The notes under the pieces were generated by a model. That model saw only the letters and a program-made list of their open reading frames with translations, had not been told where the DNA came from and searched no databases. The translations under genes were made by a program, and so were the position numbers. Of a DNA stretch of 64,000 nucleotides, positions 34,774 through 44,393 are shown piece by piece. This DNA comes from Bacillus alkalisoli. GTDB lineage: Bacteria; Bacillota; Bacilli; Bacillales; Bacillaceae_I. Numbering within the stretch: position 1 is the first letter of the stretch; each line of letters starts with the position of its first letter. The stretch is taken from the NCBI RefSeq assembly GCF_002797415.1, contig NZ_KZ454944.1, forward strand, positions 1,444,665 to 1,508,664, written 5' to 3'.

Positions 34774-35916
34774 GAACAACCACTTGCGCCATATTCAGTC
34801 TGTAACTTAGCTGCAGTTAACTTAGCAGAAATGGCTGATAAAGAAAACAAAACAGTAAACTTTGAAAAGCTAAAGAAAACAGTAGAAGTTGGCGTAAGAA
34901 TGCAAGATAACGTTATCGACGCAACGCCATACTTTTTAGAAGAAAATAAAAAACAAGCTTTAGGTGAGCGTCGAGTAGGTTTAGGAGTAATGGGCTTACA
35001 TGACCTACTAATCTACTGTGAATCTGTTTACGGCTCTGAAGAAGGAAACAAGCTAGTTGACGAAGTGTTTGAAACAATTGCTACTACTGCCTATCGTGCA
35101 TCAGTTGAGCTTGCAAAAGAAAAAGGAAGTTTTCCTTTCCTTGTAGGTGAAAAGGAAGAAGAAACAGCTAAACTACGAGAAGCTTTCACAAATACAGGCT
35201 TTATGAACAAATTACCTGCTGACGTTAAAGAATCTATTAAAGAAATTGGAATTCGCAACTCTCACTTATTAACTGTTGCTCCTACAGGATCCACAGGTAC
35301 GATGGTTGGCGTTTCCACAGGGTTGGAACCATATTTTTCCTTTTCGTACTTCCGCAGTGGACGTTTAGGGAAGTTCATTGAAGTGAAGGCGGATATCGTC
35401 CAAGAATATGTAGATACAAACCCAGATGCAGATCCAGAGCATTTACCTGAATGGTTTATTTCTGCAATGGAATTAGCACCTGAAGCACATGCGGATGTAC
35501 AATGTATTATCCAAAACTGGATTGATAGCTCTATCAGTAAAACAGTTAACGCTCCTAAAGGGTACTCTGTAAATCAAGTAGAAAAAGTGTACGAGCGTCT
35601 ATATAAAGGCGGAGCAAAGGGTGGTACTGTATACGTGGACGGAAGTCGCGATACACAAGTATTAACTTTAAAAGCCGAAGAAAACATGATGGATGACGGT
35701 GCAGAGCAAATTCAAATGGAAGAAGTAGTAAAAGCAGAACAGAAGAAGCAACCAGTTGTCTTGATTGAAACTATTCGAGACCTACGCTCCACAACAGTAA
35801 CGTACGGATCTGAAGTTGGAAACACTTGTCCGGTATGCCGTATCGGTACTGTTAAAGAAATTGGTGGCTGTAATACATGTACAGATTGCGGAGCACAATT
35901 GAAATGCGGATTATAA
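34774..35916 (+). CDS. nrdJ: Class II ribonucleotide reductase, exon 2
   Basis: Codons 481-860 of NrdJ, starting EQPLAPYSVCNLAAVN directly after the intron. It contains RRVGLGVMGLHDLL, SHLLTVAPTGSTGTMVGVS and ends with a cysteine-rich tail (CPVCRIG, GGCNTCTDCGAQLKCGL) that resembles a zinc ribbon and carries the C-terminal redox cysteines. With exon 1 it gives an intact protein of about 860 residues. A start at 34831 is only an accident of an internal ATG. A terminator follows. Confidence 0.93.
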   Translation, partial: EQPLAPYSVCNLAAVNLAEMADKENKTVNFEKLKKTVEVGVRMQDNVIDATPYFLEENKKQALGERRVGLGVMGLHDLLIYCESVYGSEEGNKLVDEVFETIATTAYRASVELAKEKGSFPFLVGEKEEETAKLREAFTNTGFMNKLPADVKESIKEIGIRNSHLLTVAPTGSTGTMVGVSTGLEPYFSFSYFRSGRLGKFIEVKADIVQEYVDTNPDADPEHLPEWFISAMELAPEAHADVQCIIQNWIDSSISKTVNAPKGYSVNQVEKVYERLYKGGAKGGTVYVDGSRDTQVLTLKAEENMMDDGAEQIQMEEVVKAEQKKQPVVLIETIRDLRSTTVTYGSEVGNTCPVCRIGTVKEIGGCNTCTDCGAQLKCGL

Positions 35917-35924
35917 AATAAAAG

Positions 35925-35957
35925 AAAACACCAGCCAGTCAACAGGTTGGTGTTTTT
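35925..35957 (+). terminator. Terminator after nrdJ
   Basis: AAAACACCA.CC pairs with GG.TGGTGTTTTT around an 8-base loop. Confidence 0.85.
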
Positions 35958-36080
35958 CTCTCGTAAACTTGTCAGCATTACTCACTTCATGTATGATTTT
36001 AAATAGACGTATTGAGAGAATAAGAAAATCGTACATACAATCGGGTTTTCCTAAAAGATAGAGAAGATGGAGGGGTTTGC

Positions 36081-36500
36081 ATGCCGACACCGAGCATGGA
36101 AGATTATATTGAACAAATATATTTGTTAATAGAAGATAAAGGATACGCCAGAGTTTCAGACATCGCAGAAGCGTTAGCCGTTCACCCTTCATCCGTTACA
36201 AAAATGGTTCAAAAACTAGACAAAGATGAATACTTAGTTTATGAAAAATACCGCGGTCTTGTTTTAACAGCTAAAGGGAAAAAAATAGGGAAAAGATTAG
36301 TTGACCGTCATGAATTACTAGAACAATTTTTAAGAATTATCGGCGTAGATGAAGAAAACATATACAACGATGTAGAAGGAATAGAACATCACCTAAGTTG
36401 GAATGCCATTGACAGAATTGGCGATTTAGTTCAATACTTCGAAGAAGACGAAAATAGAACAAAAGTCTTGCAGGAAATTCAACACAAAAACGAAAATTAA
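36081..36500 (+). CDS. mntR: Manganese-responsive repressor MntR
   Basis: A 139-residue DtxR-family regulator. An N-terminal winged helix ([20 protein letters not shown]) is followed by the dimer domain. All six known Mn ligands of B. subtilis MntR are present at the same numbers: D8, E11, H77, E99, E102 and H103. With Mn2+ bound it represses manganese uptake genes and can activate efflux. ATG follows GGAGG. Single gene with its own terminator. Confidence 0.96.
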   Translation: MPTPSMEDYIEQIYLLIEDKGYARVSDIAEALAVHPSSVTKMVQKLDKDEYLVYEKYRGLVLTAKGKKIGKRLVDRHELLEQFLRIIGVDEENIYNDVEGIEHHLSWNAIDRIGDLVQYFEEDENRTKVLQEIQHKNEN

Positions 36501-36514
36501 ATAATACACACTCT

Positions 36515-36550
36515 AAGGCTAGCACAAGGATGCTAGCCTTTAATTTTTTT
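36515..36550 (+). terminator. Terminator after mntR
   Basis: AAGGCTAGCA pairs perfectly with TGCTAGCCTT, six-base loop, then a T-rich run. Confidence 0.9.
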
Positions 36551-36640
36551 ATTTTACAAAAATGTGCAATTAGCTTCATTTTCCAGTCATAAAATTTTCA
36601 ATCCAAAACTACATTTTAAACAGATGGAGGTGGTACTCCT

Positions 36641-37525
36641 TTGTTCATTGATGGTGTATTTTCTGGAGGAGGAATTAAAGGATATGCGTTAGTAGGTGCC
36701 TTACAAGCAATTGAAAACAAAGGCCTTCGCTTTGTTCGAGTTGCAGGCACGAGTGCTGGATCTATCATTGCGGCATTTGTTGCAGCAGGTTACACCGCAG
36801 ATGAAATGAATAAAATGTTAGACGAGATGAATGTGAAACAATTTTTAGATGAGCGAAAAACGTTTCTCCCGTTCTCTTTCACAAAGTGGCTCCTTTTATA
36901 TTGGCGACTAGGTTTATATAAGGGAGATGCATTAGAAGCGTGGCTGACAAAAAAATTAGCTGCGAAAGGAATTTACTCTTTTGGCGATTTACCACCTCAG
37001 TCATTACGTATTATTGCATCAGACTTAACTAGCGGAAGAATTGTCACATTGCCAGAGGATCTTCCGAAATACAATGTAAATCCAAGAACATTTCCCGTTG
37101 CAAAAGCAATTCGTATGAGCTGTAGCATTCCCTACTTTTTTGAACCTGTAAAATTGAAAAATAAAGGTGCCTGCCACTTATTTGTAGATGGAGGAGTGTT
37201 AAGTAACTTTCCACTATGGTTATTTGACAATGATAGAATACCGAAAGTCAGACCTGCTCTAGGAATTCAGCTAAGTTCAAATTTAGAAGACGGCCCAGTT
37301 AATAAAATAAATAACGCCATCACGATGTTCGGTGCACTCTTTGAAACAATGAAAGACGCCCACGATGCAAAATATATCTCAAGAAGACACGAAAAAAACA
37401 TTATCTTCATCCCAACCGACCATGTCATCGCCACCGAATTCGAACTAGCAGAACTAAAAAAAGAAGCCCTCGTCCAATTAGGAAAACAAAAAGCCGAACT
37501 CTTCCTAAGAAAATGGTGTTATTGA
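36641..37525 (+). CDS. yqhO: Patatin-like phospholipase YqhO
   Basis: A 294-residue patatin-fold esterase. Oxyanion loop FSGGGIKGYALVGAL is at residues 8-22, nucleophile serine in GTSAGS near 40, and the dyad aspartate in DGGVLSNFP near 185. It probably acts on membrane lipids from inside the cell; no signal peptide is present. The TTG start is 7 bases behind GGAGGTGG. Confidence 0.92.
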   Translation: MFIDGVFSGGGIKGYALVGALQAIENKGLRFVRVAGTSAGSIIAAFVAAGYTADEMNKMLDEMNVKQFLDERKTFLPFSFTKWLLLYWRLGLYKGDALEAWLTKKLAAKGIYSFGDLPPQSLRIIASDLTSGRIVTLPEDLPKYNVNPRTFPVAKAIRMSCSIPYFFEPVKLKNKGACHLFVDGGVLSNFPLWLFDNDRIPKVRPALGIQLSSNLEDGPVNKINNAITMFGALFETMKDAHDAKYISRRHEKNIIFIPTDHVIATEFELAELKKEALVQLGKQKAELFLRKWCY

Positions 37526-37544
37526 ACAGCGTTGAAGAGTTATA

Positions 37545-37650
37545 TAATGTTGTAGGATTTAAATACTATCTAGCCGCTGAAACTAGACCAGCCCGCAGAA
37601 AGCGAAGACTTGCCCGACAATCCGCAGCGCTTGTAATAGCTATTTAAAAG
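37545..37650. repeat. Repeat family B, copy 3 (shortened)
   Basis: A reduced copy with CCGCAGAAAGCGAAGACTTG, near-palindromic ends AAATACTAT...AGCTATTT and the CCGCAGCG block in place of the usual CAACAGCG. The GC-rich centre is mostly missing. Confidence 0.65.
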
Positions 37651-37651
37651 C

Positions 37652-37693
37652 AAAAAACCAAGCATTCTATTTTAAAAGAATGCTCGGTTTTTT
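37652..37693. terminator. Bidirectional terminator between yqhO and yqhP
   Basis: AAAAAACC.AGCATTCT pairs with AGAATGCT.GGTTTTTT. It overlaps the last codons of yqhP. Confidence 0.88.
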
Positions 37694-38046
37694 TTCTTGT
37701 TTTTCTTTCCTTCAATCACAGTTAAATGCGTAGAAGATTTTCTTTTAATAGATGAAGTCGATTTCGTTGGCTTTCTCTCTTTGCCATTAAGTGTAACGAC
37801 CGGCTTAGAGTTTGCATTATATTTTTTCTTTGATTGCTGCAATGCTTTTCTGTAATTGGAGTCCGATCCCACAATTCGACCCGAAATAAAATAACGGAAC
37901 ACAAAAAAGATAAGTGTCGCTACTCCAACGATTACAAGCATACTAGTTATAAAACCTCTTGTATTGTTAAAGAGCTCGTAAATAACATAAAAACCTGCCA
38001 AAGATAAAATGGTGATTAATATTGGTTTCTGTATACTTTTTTTCAT
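37672..38046 (-). CDS. yqhP: YqhP / SA1362-like membrane protein
   Basis: A 124-residue protein with two hydrophobic helices (about residues 8-24 and 31-52) and a long, very basic tail (KERKPTKSTSSIKRKSS, KKNKKKNR). The place between yqhO and yqhR and the layout match YqhP of the SA1362 family. Start 38046 follows GGGAGG; the longer frame to 38103 has no site. Function unknown; the basic tail might touch nucleic acid or lipid heads, which is speculation. Confidence 0.8.
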   Translation of the reverse strand: MKKSIQKPILITILSLAGFYVIYELFNNTRGFITSMLVIVGVATLIFFVFRYFISGRIVGSDSNYRKALQQSKKKYNANSKPVVTLNGKERKPTKSTSSIKRKSSTHLTVIEGKKNKKKNRAFF

Positions 38047-38371
38047 TTTCGGCACCTCCCAACAACCCAATGAGAAGAAACGTTCTATGTTCCTATCGTT
38101 CACCTAGATTATTATTTATTATATAGTATAGGATAAGGCTTGTTGCTGATTTTTATACTGTCCTTTACAATCTTTTTTGCTTGTTTTGTCATTTCTGCAA
38201 CTAATTTGCGAATTACCTAGATTGAAAACAAAATTTAGAAGCTTATTTCTTAATATTCTACCTTATGTACAAAAAAACCTCTAGTCGCACAAATTTGTTT
38301 CATAAAGATGAATGGAAAAATAAACAATATGGAAAGATAGGTTTAAAAGTAAAGGTTAGAGGTGAATGGTG
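38047..38371. other. Intergenic region between divergent yqhP and yqhR
   Basis: AT-rich stretch that must hold both promoters. I see no hairpin, repeat or clear operator and could not fix a promoter with confidence. Confidence 0.5.
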
Positions 38372-38893
38372 TTGAGTGAGAACGAACAGTTAGATCAAAA
38401 TAAACGTGAAGAACCAATGAGCTTCATGACAAAAGTAATCATCACAGGTTTAGTTGGTGGCATATTATGGAGTTCCCTTGGATATGTAGCTTACATATTT
38501 AACTTTACAGAAATCAGCCCAAATTTCGTCCTACAACCGTGGGCCCTAGGAGCTTGGAAAAATGGCATCCTTGGAAATATCATAAGTATTGTCGTCATAG
38601 GAATTTTAGGAATCGGAGCCGCAATTGCTTATTTTGCCGCATTAAAAAAATTCCCTCAGTTTTGGATTGGTATTTTGTACGGTGGAGCACTATGGGGGTT
38701 AGTATTTATCATCTTGAACCCGATGTTTCCTTCTATTGAAACGGTAAATAAATTAACTTTAGAAACAAACGTTACAAACTTATGCTTATATATCCTTTTC
38801 GGAGTGTTTGTAGGTTATTCGATTTCGTTTGAACATAATGAAATGCAGTATAGAAAGCAACATGGTAGCCATCAGCAAACATCAAACAAGTAG
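38372..38893 (+). CDS. yqhR: YqhR family membrane protein
   Basis: A 173-residue membrane protein with four hydrophobic helices (about 20-42, 65-90, 95-115 and 130-150) and a conserved GGILWSSLGYVAYIFNFTE region, as in YqhR. Its place before aroQ-yqhT-efp fits. TTG 38372 is preferred (7-8 bases after AGAGGTG); GTG 38369 and ATG 38366 are close alternatives. Function unknown. Confidence 0.85.
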   Translation: MSENEQLDQNKREEPMSFMTKVIITGLVGGILWSSLGYVAYIFNFTEISPNFVLQPWALGAWKNGILGNIISIVVIGILGIGAAIAYFAALKKFPQFWIGILYGGALWGLVFIILNPMFPSIETVNKLTLETNVTNLCLYILFGVFVGYSISFEHNEMQYRKQHGSHQQTSNK

Positions 38894-38914
38894 AGTAAAT
38901 GAATAGAATATGAT

Positions 38915-38949
38915 AGAATGTTCAGTAATTGGACATTCTTTTCTTTTTT
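38915..38949 (+). terminator. Terminator after yqhR
   Basis: AGAATGT pairs with ACATTCT and is followed by TTTTCTTTTTTT. Short stem, so moderate confidence. Confidence 0.65.
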
Positions 38950-38976
38950 TCATTTTTAAAATAGGGGAATCGTATA

Positions 38977-39414
38977 ATGCGAATATTAGTAATCAATGGT
39001 CCAAACTTAAATAGGCTAGGACTACGGGAGCCTCATATATATGGGGATAAAACGTTATCTGATTTAGAACACAACTTAAAAGGGATGGAAAACCAGCATC
39101 AAATTGAAGTGAACTGTGTTCAAAGCAATCATGAAGGTCAAATTATTGATTGGATTCATGAAGCGGAAAATCAATTTGACGGAATTGTTATCAATCCAGG
39201 TGCATTTACTCATTATAGCTATGCGATTAGAGATGCGATAGAAAGCGTTTCTATCCCGGTGGTAGAAGTACATATTTCTAATGTTCATGCTCGTGAAAGC
39301 TTCCGGCATGTGTCGGTAACTGCACCAGTTACCATTGGACAAATAGTTGGTTTAGGGTTTCATGGATACGAATTAGCAGTACTAGCATTGCTAAATAAAG
39401 GTAGGGGGAATTAG
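38977..39414 (+). CDS. aroQ: Type II 3-dehydroquinate dehydratase AroQ
   Basis: A 145-residue small dodecameric dehydroquinase that makes 3-dehydroshikimate. [13 protein letters not shown] is at residues 7-19 (catalytic Arg region), IYGDKTL near 21, NPGAFTHYS near 75-83 and the [12 protein letters not shown] segment near 97. Known as yqhS in B. subtilis. AGGGGAA precedes the ATG; yqhT follows after one base. Confidence 0.95.
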   Translation: MRILVINGPNLNRLGLREPHIYGDKTLSDLEHNLKGMENQHQIEVNCVQSNHEGQIIDWIHEAENQFDGIVINPGAFTHYSYAIRDAIESVSIPVVEVHISNVHARESFRHVSVTAPVTIGQIVGLGFHGYELAVLALLNKGRGN

Positions 39415-39415
39415 A

Positions 39416-40477
39416 ATGGAAAAGTTAACAAAGCTTAGAAATCATTTTCAAGATTCAAATATTGATGCACTTTTAGTAACGAGCGGGAAAAACCGTAGTT
39501 ATTTAACAAACTTCACAGGAAGTGCAGGAGTTGCAATTATTACCGAAGATAAAGCGGTGTTCATTACCGATTTCCGTTACACAGAGCAAGCGAGCAAGCA
39601 GTGTGAAGGTTACACGATTGTTCAACAAAAAGGTGGATTAATAGAAGAGATTGCAGAACAAGTAAAAGAACTAGGAATTAGTAGACTTGGTTTCGAACAA
39701 GATCACGTAACTTTCTCTGCATATTTAGCATACAAAACAACTATTAAAGCTGAACTTGTTCCTGTTTCAAGCATGGTGGAAAAATTACGCTTGATTAAGT
39801 CTGAGCAAGAGATTAAGATATTAAAGGAAGCAACGCAAATAGCGGACGCAGCTTTCGATCATATCCTTACATACATAAAACCTGGTTTAACAGAACTAGA
39901 TGTTTCCAATGAGTTAGAATTCTTTATGAGAAAGAATGGAGCGGTATCTTCGTCATTTGACATTATCGTAGCATCCGGTTACCGTTCAGCATTACCACAC
40001 GGTGTGGCTTCTGATAAAGTAATTCAAACTGGTGAACTAGTAACGATGGACTTTGGTGCGTTTTACAAAGGATTCAACTCTGATATCACTCGTACAGTAG
40101 CGATTGGACAAATTAGTGATGAGCTTCGTAACATTTATGATACTGTCCTAGAAGCACAACTTCGCGGTATGAGAGGTATTAAAGCTGGTATTACTGGTCG
40201 TGAAGCAGACGCGTTGACTCGAGATTATATTACAGAAAAGGGCTATGGAGAGTTCTTTGGTCACTCTACAGGTCACGGATTAGGAATGGAAGTACATGAA
40301 GGACCATCCTTGTCGGTTAAATCTGATACAATCTTAGAGCCAGGAATGGTTGTAACAGTGGAGCCAGGTATTTATATAGCTGGTGTAGGTGGATGCCGTA
40401 TTGAAGATGATACAGTAGTTACAGAAAACGGTAATGAAAGCTTATCTCACTCCACAAAAGAACTTATTACATTATAA
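39416..40477 (+). CDS. yqhT: Xaa-Pro aminopeptidase YqhT
   Basis: A 353-residue M24-family metallopeptidase. The N-terminal creatinase-like domain (VTSGKNRSYLTNFTGSAG) is followed by the pita-bread domain with metal ligands in TMDFGAFYKGFNSDITRT (two Asp), GHSTGHGLGMEVHEGP (His), VTVEPGIY (Glu) and CRIEDD (Glu). It should cleave N-terminal residues before proline. It sits between aroQ and efp as in B. subtilis; EF-P itself serves translation of proline runs. Confidence 0.94.
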   Translation: MEKLTKLRNHFQDSNIDALLVTSGKNRSYLTNFTGSAGVAIITEDKAVFITDFRYTEQASKQCEGYTIVQQKGGLIEEIAEQVKELGISRLGFEQDHVTFSAYLAYKTTIKAELVPVSSMVEKLRLIKSEQEIKILKEATQIADAAFDHILTYIKPGLTELDVSNELEFFMRKNGAVSSSFDIIVASGYRSALPHGVASDKVIQTGELVTMDFGAFYKGFNSDITRTVAIGQISDELRNIYDTVLEAQLRGMRGIKAGITGREADALTRDYITEKGYGEFFGHSTGHGLGMEVHEGPSLSVKSDTILEPGMVVTVEPGIYIAGVGGCRIEDDTVVTENGNESLSHSTKELITL

Positions 40478-40567
40478 TGGCTTAAAAGCATACAGAGTAA
40501 ACCGTTGTTTCAAAGGAAACAATAAAAGTAGCTCTGTCATATTTGCTTATTAGTAGGAGGATAAAAA

Positions 40568-41125
40568 ATGATTTCAGTAAATGATTTTCGCACAGGTGTA
40601 ACAGTAGAAGTAGACGGAGGAATTTGGCGCGTAATGGATTTCCAACACGTTAAGCCAGGTAAAGGAGCAGCTTTCGTTCGCTCTAAACTTCGTAACCTAC
40701 GTACTGGTGCGATTCAAGAAAAAACGTTCCGTGCTGGTGAAAAAGTGGGGAAAGCACAAATTGACAACCGTAAAATGCAATATCTATATGCAAACGGTGA
40801 CTTACACGTGTTCATGGACACGGAGTCATACGACCAAATTGAATTACCAGCAACTCAAATCGAGTACGAATTAAAATATTTAAAAGAAAACATGGAAGTT
40901 GCTATCATGATGTATCATGGTGAAACAATCGGTATCGAGCTTCCAAACACTGTAGAATTAAAAGTAACAGAAACAGAACCAGGAATTAAAGGTGACACTG
41001 CTTCAGGTGGTACTAAACCAGCTATAGTTGAAACAGGACTATCAGTTCAAGTTCCTTTCTTCATTAACGAAGGTGACGTGCTAATCATTAATACAACAGA
41101 GGGAAGCTACGTATCCCGCGCATAA
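40568..41125 (+). CDS. efp: Elongation factor P
   Basis: A 185-residue three-domain factor that rescues ribosomes stalled at polyproline. K32 at the tip loop ([12 protein letters not shown]) is the residue modified in B. subtilis. The KOW-like first domain and the two OB domains (ending TEGSYVSRA) are complete. AGTAGGAGG precedes the ATG. A strong terminator follows. Confidence 0.97.
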   Translation: MISVNDFRTGVTVEVDGGIWRVMDFQHVKPGKGAAFVRSKLRNLRTGAIQEKTFRAGEKVGKAQIDNRKMQYLYANGDLHVFMDTESYDQIELPATQIEYELKYLKENMEVAIMMYHGETIGIELPNTVELKVTETEPGIKGDTASGGTKPAIVETGLSVQVPFFINEGDVLIINTTEGSYVSRA

Positions 41126-41128
41126 TAA

Positions 41129-41173
41129 AAAAAGAGGCAAGACACTCATTGAATGTGTGTCTTGCCTCTTTTT
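41129..41173. terminator. Bidirectional terminator after efp
   Basis: AAAAAGAGGCAAGACAC pairs perfectly with GTGTCTTGCCTCTTTTT. It lies between efp and the convergent propeller gene. Confidence 0.95.
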
Positions 41174-42413
41174 ATTCTACTTTTCCAACATACCACGTAA
41201 TGTTGTCTACTTTCGTAATAATCTTTTTCTCTGATTGTCCATCCAATTCACTTAAAAAAACATGTTTATTTCCTTGGGCATCTGATCTTATCCAAGTCAG
41301 ACTTTTGTAATTATGTAATATAACTGGACGATAATCTGATGAACCTTTAGGGTTATTAACTAACTTTGTTGATTTATTATTTTTTATATCCACTAAATAC
41401 AAAGAGGGCTCAAATGTGGATGGCTCTGGAGTTTCTTTTCCTCTTGCTACAATAATGTTCCCATCATCTACCCACGTAAAATCAATATCTGCATACTTTT
41501 CCGGAGTGTACACCTTTGTTTTCATCGGTAGAACCGTTTGGATCGTAAGTTTTTTATTAGAGTATCCTGCTTGTAATCTGCCACTACCTTGTATAGTTGC
41601 TAGTAACGGCTTGCTTGGTGCCCATTGCAGCCATTCTTCTTTGTTTAACATTTCTCCTAACGGAATAAATACTTTATTCTCAGGTGCAAAAGCACCTACA
41701 ATATTACTATCTTCTGATAAAGAAGCGGTTGGTGTAATAATCATGGCTAACCATTTCAAATCGTTTGACCAGCGGAAATGATCCATAGAAATAGAATGAA
41801 TAGTTGAATCTCCAACAGTGATTGGCGAAGGAGCAGTAAATAAAGAATTCACAGACACATCCCAATCGTTTACTTCTTTTTCTACCCAAGAAACTGTATA
41901 TAACCGTGGATGACTCCAACCGTCTGGAAATAAAACAGCTTCCTTACTTAAAAGAATGTTCGAGCCATCTATTGCCCAAACAAATGACCATACTCCATTT
42001 GCTAAAGGATGAATGATTGGCAATGAATCCTCTTTTAATTGAGCAATGGACAAGGAGTTGTCCGAAAGTACTGCTAGCTCATTTTTCGTGGGAGACCACT
42101 TATATTCAGAACCTTGAATACTTAATTTGTACTGTTTGTTGGTGGGAATATGTAAAATCCAAACTTCCTGAATTTCTGAGCCGTTATTATCTAATGAAGG
42201 AACTGCCTTATAAGCTAAATAGTTGCCGTCGTAAGACCAAGCTGGATCTGAAACATACAAATCATCTGTTATCATCGTTTCTTCACCATTTACCCAAATA
42301 AAAAGATGTCCATCACGTGTGAATGCAGCTTTTTCATTCGGGATTTCCGCTGCCTGAAACGAATTAGGGAATAACAATAAAATGACAATGAAGCTTAGAA
42401 AATATTTATACAA
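41172..42413 (-). CDS. Secreted beta-propeller protein (TolB-like)
   Basis: A 413-residue exported protein. The signal peptide YKYFLSFIVILLLFPNSFQA ends near residue 21-22 (AEI). The rest shows repeated tryptophan-centred blades (DPAWSYDGNYLAYK, GSEYKWSPTKNELAVL, WSFVWAIDGSNILL, HFRWSNDLKWLAMI), typical of TolB/DPP4-like propellers. It starts with TTG behind GCGGGTG. It is similar in kind, not evidently in sequence, to the propeller protein at 7534-8598. The ligand is unknown. Confidence 0.8.
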   Translation of the reverse strand: MYKYFLSFIVILLLFPNSFQAAEIPNEKAAFTRDGHLFIWVNGEETMITDDLYVSDPAWSYDGNYLAYKAVPSLDNNGSEIQEVWILHIPTNKQYKLSIQGSEYKWSPTKNELAVLSDNSLSIAQLKEDSLPIIHPLANGVWSFVWAIDGSNILLSKEAVLFPDGWSHPRLYTVSWVEKEVNDWDVSVNSLFTAPSPITVGDSTIHSISMDHFRWSNDLKWLAMIITPTASLSEDSNIVGAFAPENKVFIPLGEMLNKEEWLQWAPSKPLLATIQGSGRLQAGYSNKKLTIQTVLPMKTKVYTPEKYADIDFTWVDDGNIIVARGKETPEPSTFEPSLYLVDIKNNKSTKLVNNPKGSSDYRPVILHNYKSLTWIRSDAQGNKHVFLSELDGQSEKKIITKVDNITWYVGKVE

Positions 42414-42591
42414 AGTAAATACACCCGCTTTTTAAACTTTTTTAATAGCATTACCAAAATAAGCAAAATAATGTGTAAAAACAGATATACGGAAGAACAG
42501 AAAAACTAGGCTAAATTTCATTTGAAAAATAAAGAAAAAATGTTATAGTAAAGTAGTGAGAATAACTATTTATATTTTTTTTGTGCAATTG

Positions 42592-42607
42592 TGCAAACGT
42601 TTACGCA
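42592..42607. promoter_or_regulatory. cre-like / LacI-family operator before malL
   Basis: TGCAAACGTTTACGCA is a near palindrome with the AAACGTTT core of CcpA and MalR-type LacI-family operators. It lies 52 bases before the malL start, so sugar control of malL is likely. Confidence 0.65.
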
Positions 42608-42659
42608 AAAAATGAAATGAAATATTTAATAAGGGTTATAGATAAAGGGAGTGTGCTTT

Positions 42660-44327
42660 ATGAATAAAGTCTGGTGGAAAGAAGCTGTAGCTTATCAAAT
42701 TTATCCAAGAAGCTTTATGGATTCAAATGGTGACGGAATTGGTGATTTAAGAGGAATTATTACAAAACTAGATTACTTAAAAGAACTTGGAATTGATGTA
42801 ATTTGGATTTGTCCAATGTATAAGTCACCTAACGCTGATAATGGATATGACATTAGTGACTACCAAGATATTATGGAAGACTTCGGTAACATGGAAGATT
42901 TCGACGAGCTTTTAGCTGGAGTTCATGAAAGAGGAATGAAACTTATTATTGACCTCGTTATTAACCATACAAGTGACGAGCATCCTTGGTTTATCGAATC
43001 AAAGTCTTCTAAAGACAACCCAAAACGTGACTGGTACATTTGGGAAGAAGATAAAAATGGAAAAGAGCCAAACAACTGGGAAAGTATTTTCAGTGGTTCT
43101 GTTTGGGAATATGATGAGAAAACAAAAGAATACTTTATGCACTTATTTGACAAAAAGCAACCAGATTTAAACTGGGAAAATAAAGACGTACGCTTTGCAC
43201 TTTATGACATGATTAACTGGTGGTTAGATAAAGGAATTGACGGATTCCGTGTGGATGCTATTTCTCATATTAAAAAAGAACCAGGATTTCCGGATTTACC
43301 GAATCCAAAGAAATTAGACTATGTACCTTCGTTTGATTACATGATGAATGTAGAAGGCATTCAAGAATTTTTACAAGAACTGAAAGAGCAAACGTTTGCG
43401 CGATACGACATTATGACAGTCGGTGAAGCAAACGGAGTAAAGATTCACCAAGCGGACGAGTGGGTTGGCGAGGAGAATGGTAAATTCAATATGATCTTCC
43501 AATTCGAACACCTAGGTTTGTGGAATAAAGGTACGGAAGGCGGCGTTGATCTCCTTCAATTAAAAGAAACATTAACGAAATGGCAAAAAGGTTTAGAAGG
43601 AAATGGCTGGAATGCTTTATTCTTAGAAAACCATGACCAGGCACGTTCTGTTTCTACATGGGGCAATGACAAGGAATATTTAGTAGAGAGTGCAAAGGTG
43701 TTAGGTGCACTATACTTCTTTATGCAAGGTACTCCATACATCTATCAAGGTCAAGAAATTGGAATGACAAACGTAAAATTTGATTCTATTGATCAATATG
43801 ATGATGTAGCAATGAAAAACCTTTATCGCATTGAAAGTGTTAAAGGCGCAGAGCATGCTCAAAAAGTAATGGAACTAATTTGGAAAAACGGTCGCGATAA
43901 TTCTCGTACACCTATGCATTGGAACACGGACGAAAATGCAGGATTTACAACTGGTACTCCATGGTTAGGTGTAAACGAGAACTACAAAAACATTAACGTA
44001 GAAGCACAGTGGAATGATTCTGAATCCGTGCTAAGCTTCTACCGTGATATGATTAAACTTCGCAAAGAAGAAGAAGTTTTTGTATACGGCAACTATGACT
44101 TGATTTTAGAAGAAGATAAAAATATTTATGCATACACACGTACTTTAGAAGGTGCTATAGGTCTTGTGATTTGTAACATCAGTGCAGAAGAAGTAGAGTA
44201 CAGCTATGGAAAGCTACCTGTTGCATCTGCTAATTTAAAGTTACAGAACTATGAAGTTGCAGAACATAAAGATGAAACAACGTTTATGTTAAAGCCTTAT
44301 GAAACAAGAGTGTATGTAGTGAAATAA
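42660..44327 (+). CDS. malL: Alpha-glucosidase / oligo-1,6-glucosidase (GH13)
   Basis: A 555-residue glycoside hydrolase of family 13. The catalytic residues are in GFRVDAISH (nucleophile Asp), MTVGEANG (acid/base Glu) and LENHDQAR (third Asp), with DLVINHTSDEHPWF and QGTPYIYQGQEIGMTN typical of the MalL/oligo-1,6-glucosidase group. No signal peptide, so it should act on imported malto- or isomalto-oligosaccharides in the cytoplasm. ATG 42660 follows GGGAG by 8 bases. It sits alone between efp and yqhV; no sugar transporter is near. Confidence 0.93.
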   Translation: MNKVWWKEAVAYQIYPRSFMDSNGDGIGDLRGIITKLDYLKELGIDVIWICPMYKSPNADNGYDISDYQDIMEDFGNMEDFDELLAGVHERGMKLIIDLVINHTSDEHPWFIESKSSKDNPKRDWYIWEEDKNGKEPNNWESIFSGSVWEYDEKTKEYFMHLFDKKQPDLNWENKDVRFALYDMINWWLDKGIDGFRVDAISHIKKEPGFPDLPNPKKLDYVPSFDYMMNVEGIQEFLQELKEQTFARYDIMTVGEANGVKIHQADEWVGEENGKFNMIFQFEHLGLWNKGTEGGVDLLQLKETLTKWQKGLEGNGWNALFLENHDQARSVSTWGNDKEYLVESAKVLGALYFFMQGTPYIYQGQEIGMTNVKFDSIDQYDDVAMKNLYRIESVKGAEHAQKVMELIWKNGRDNSRTPMHWNTDENAGFTTGTPWLGVNENYKNINVEAQWNDSESVLSFYRDMIKLRKEEEVFVYGNYDLILEEDKNIYAYTRTLEGAIGLVICNISAEEVEYSYGKLPVASANLKLQNYEVAEHKDETTFMLKPYETRVYVVK

Positions 44328-44339
44328 GTATAAGAATAG

Positions 44340-44380
44340 AAAAGGCACACAGGCTAAATTTAGTCTGTGTGCCTTTTTTT
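44340..44380 (+). terminator. Terminator after malL
   Basis: AAAAGGCACACAG pairs perfectly with CTGTGTGCCTTTT, then T residues. Confidence 0.93.
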
Positions 44381-44393
44381 GCTTTTATTTTTA

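Noticed and set aside
34831-35916. A separate short ribonucleotide reductase gene
   Set aside because: The ATG at 34831 is internal; conserved NrdJ sequence runs upstream to the intron border at 34774.
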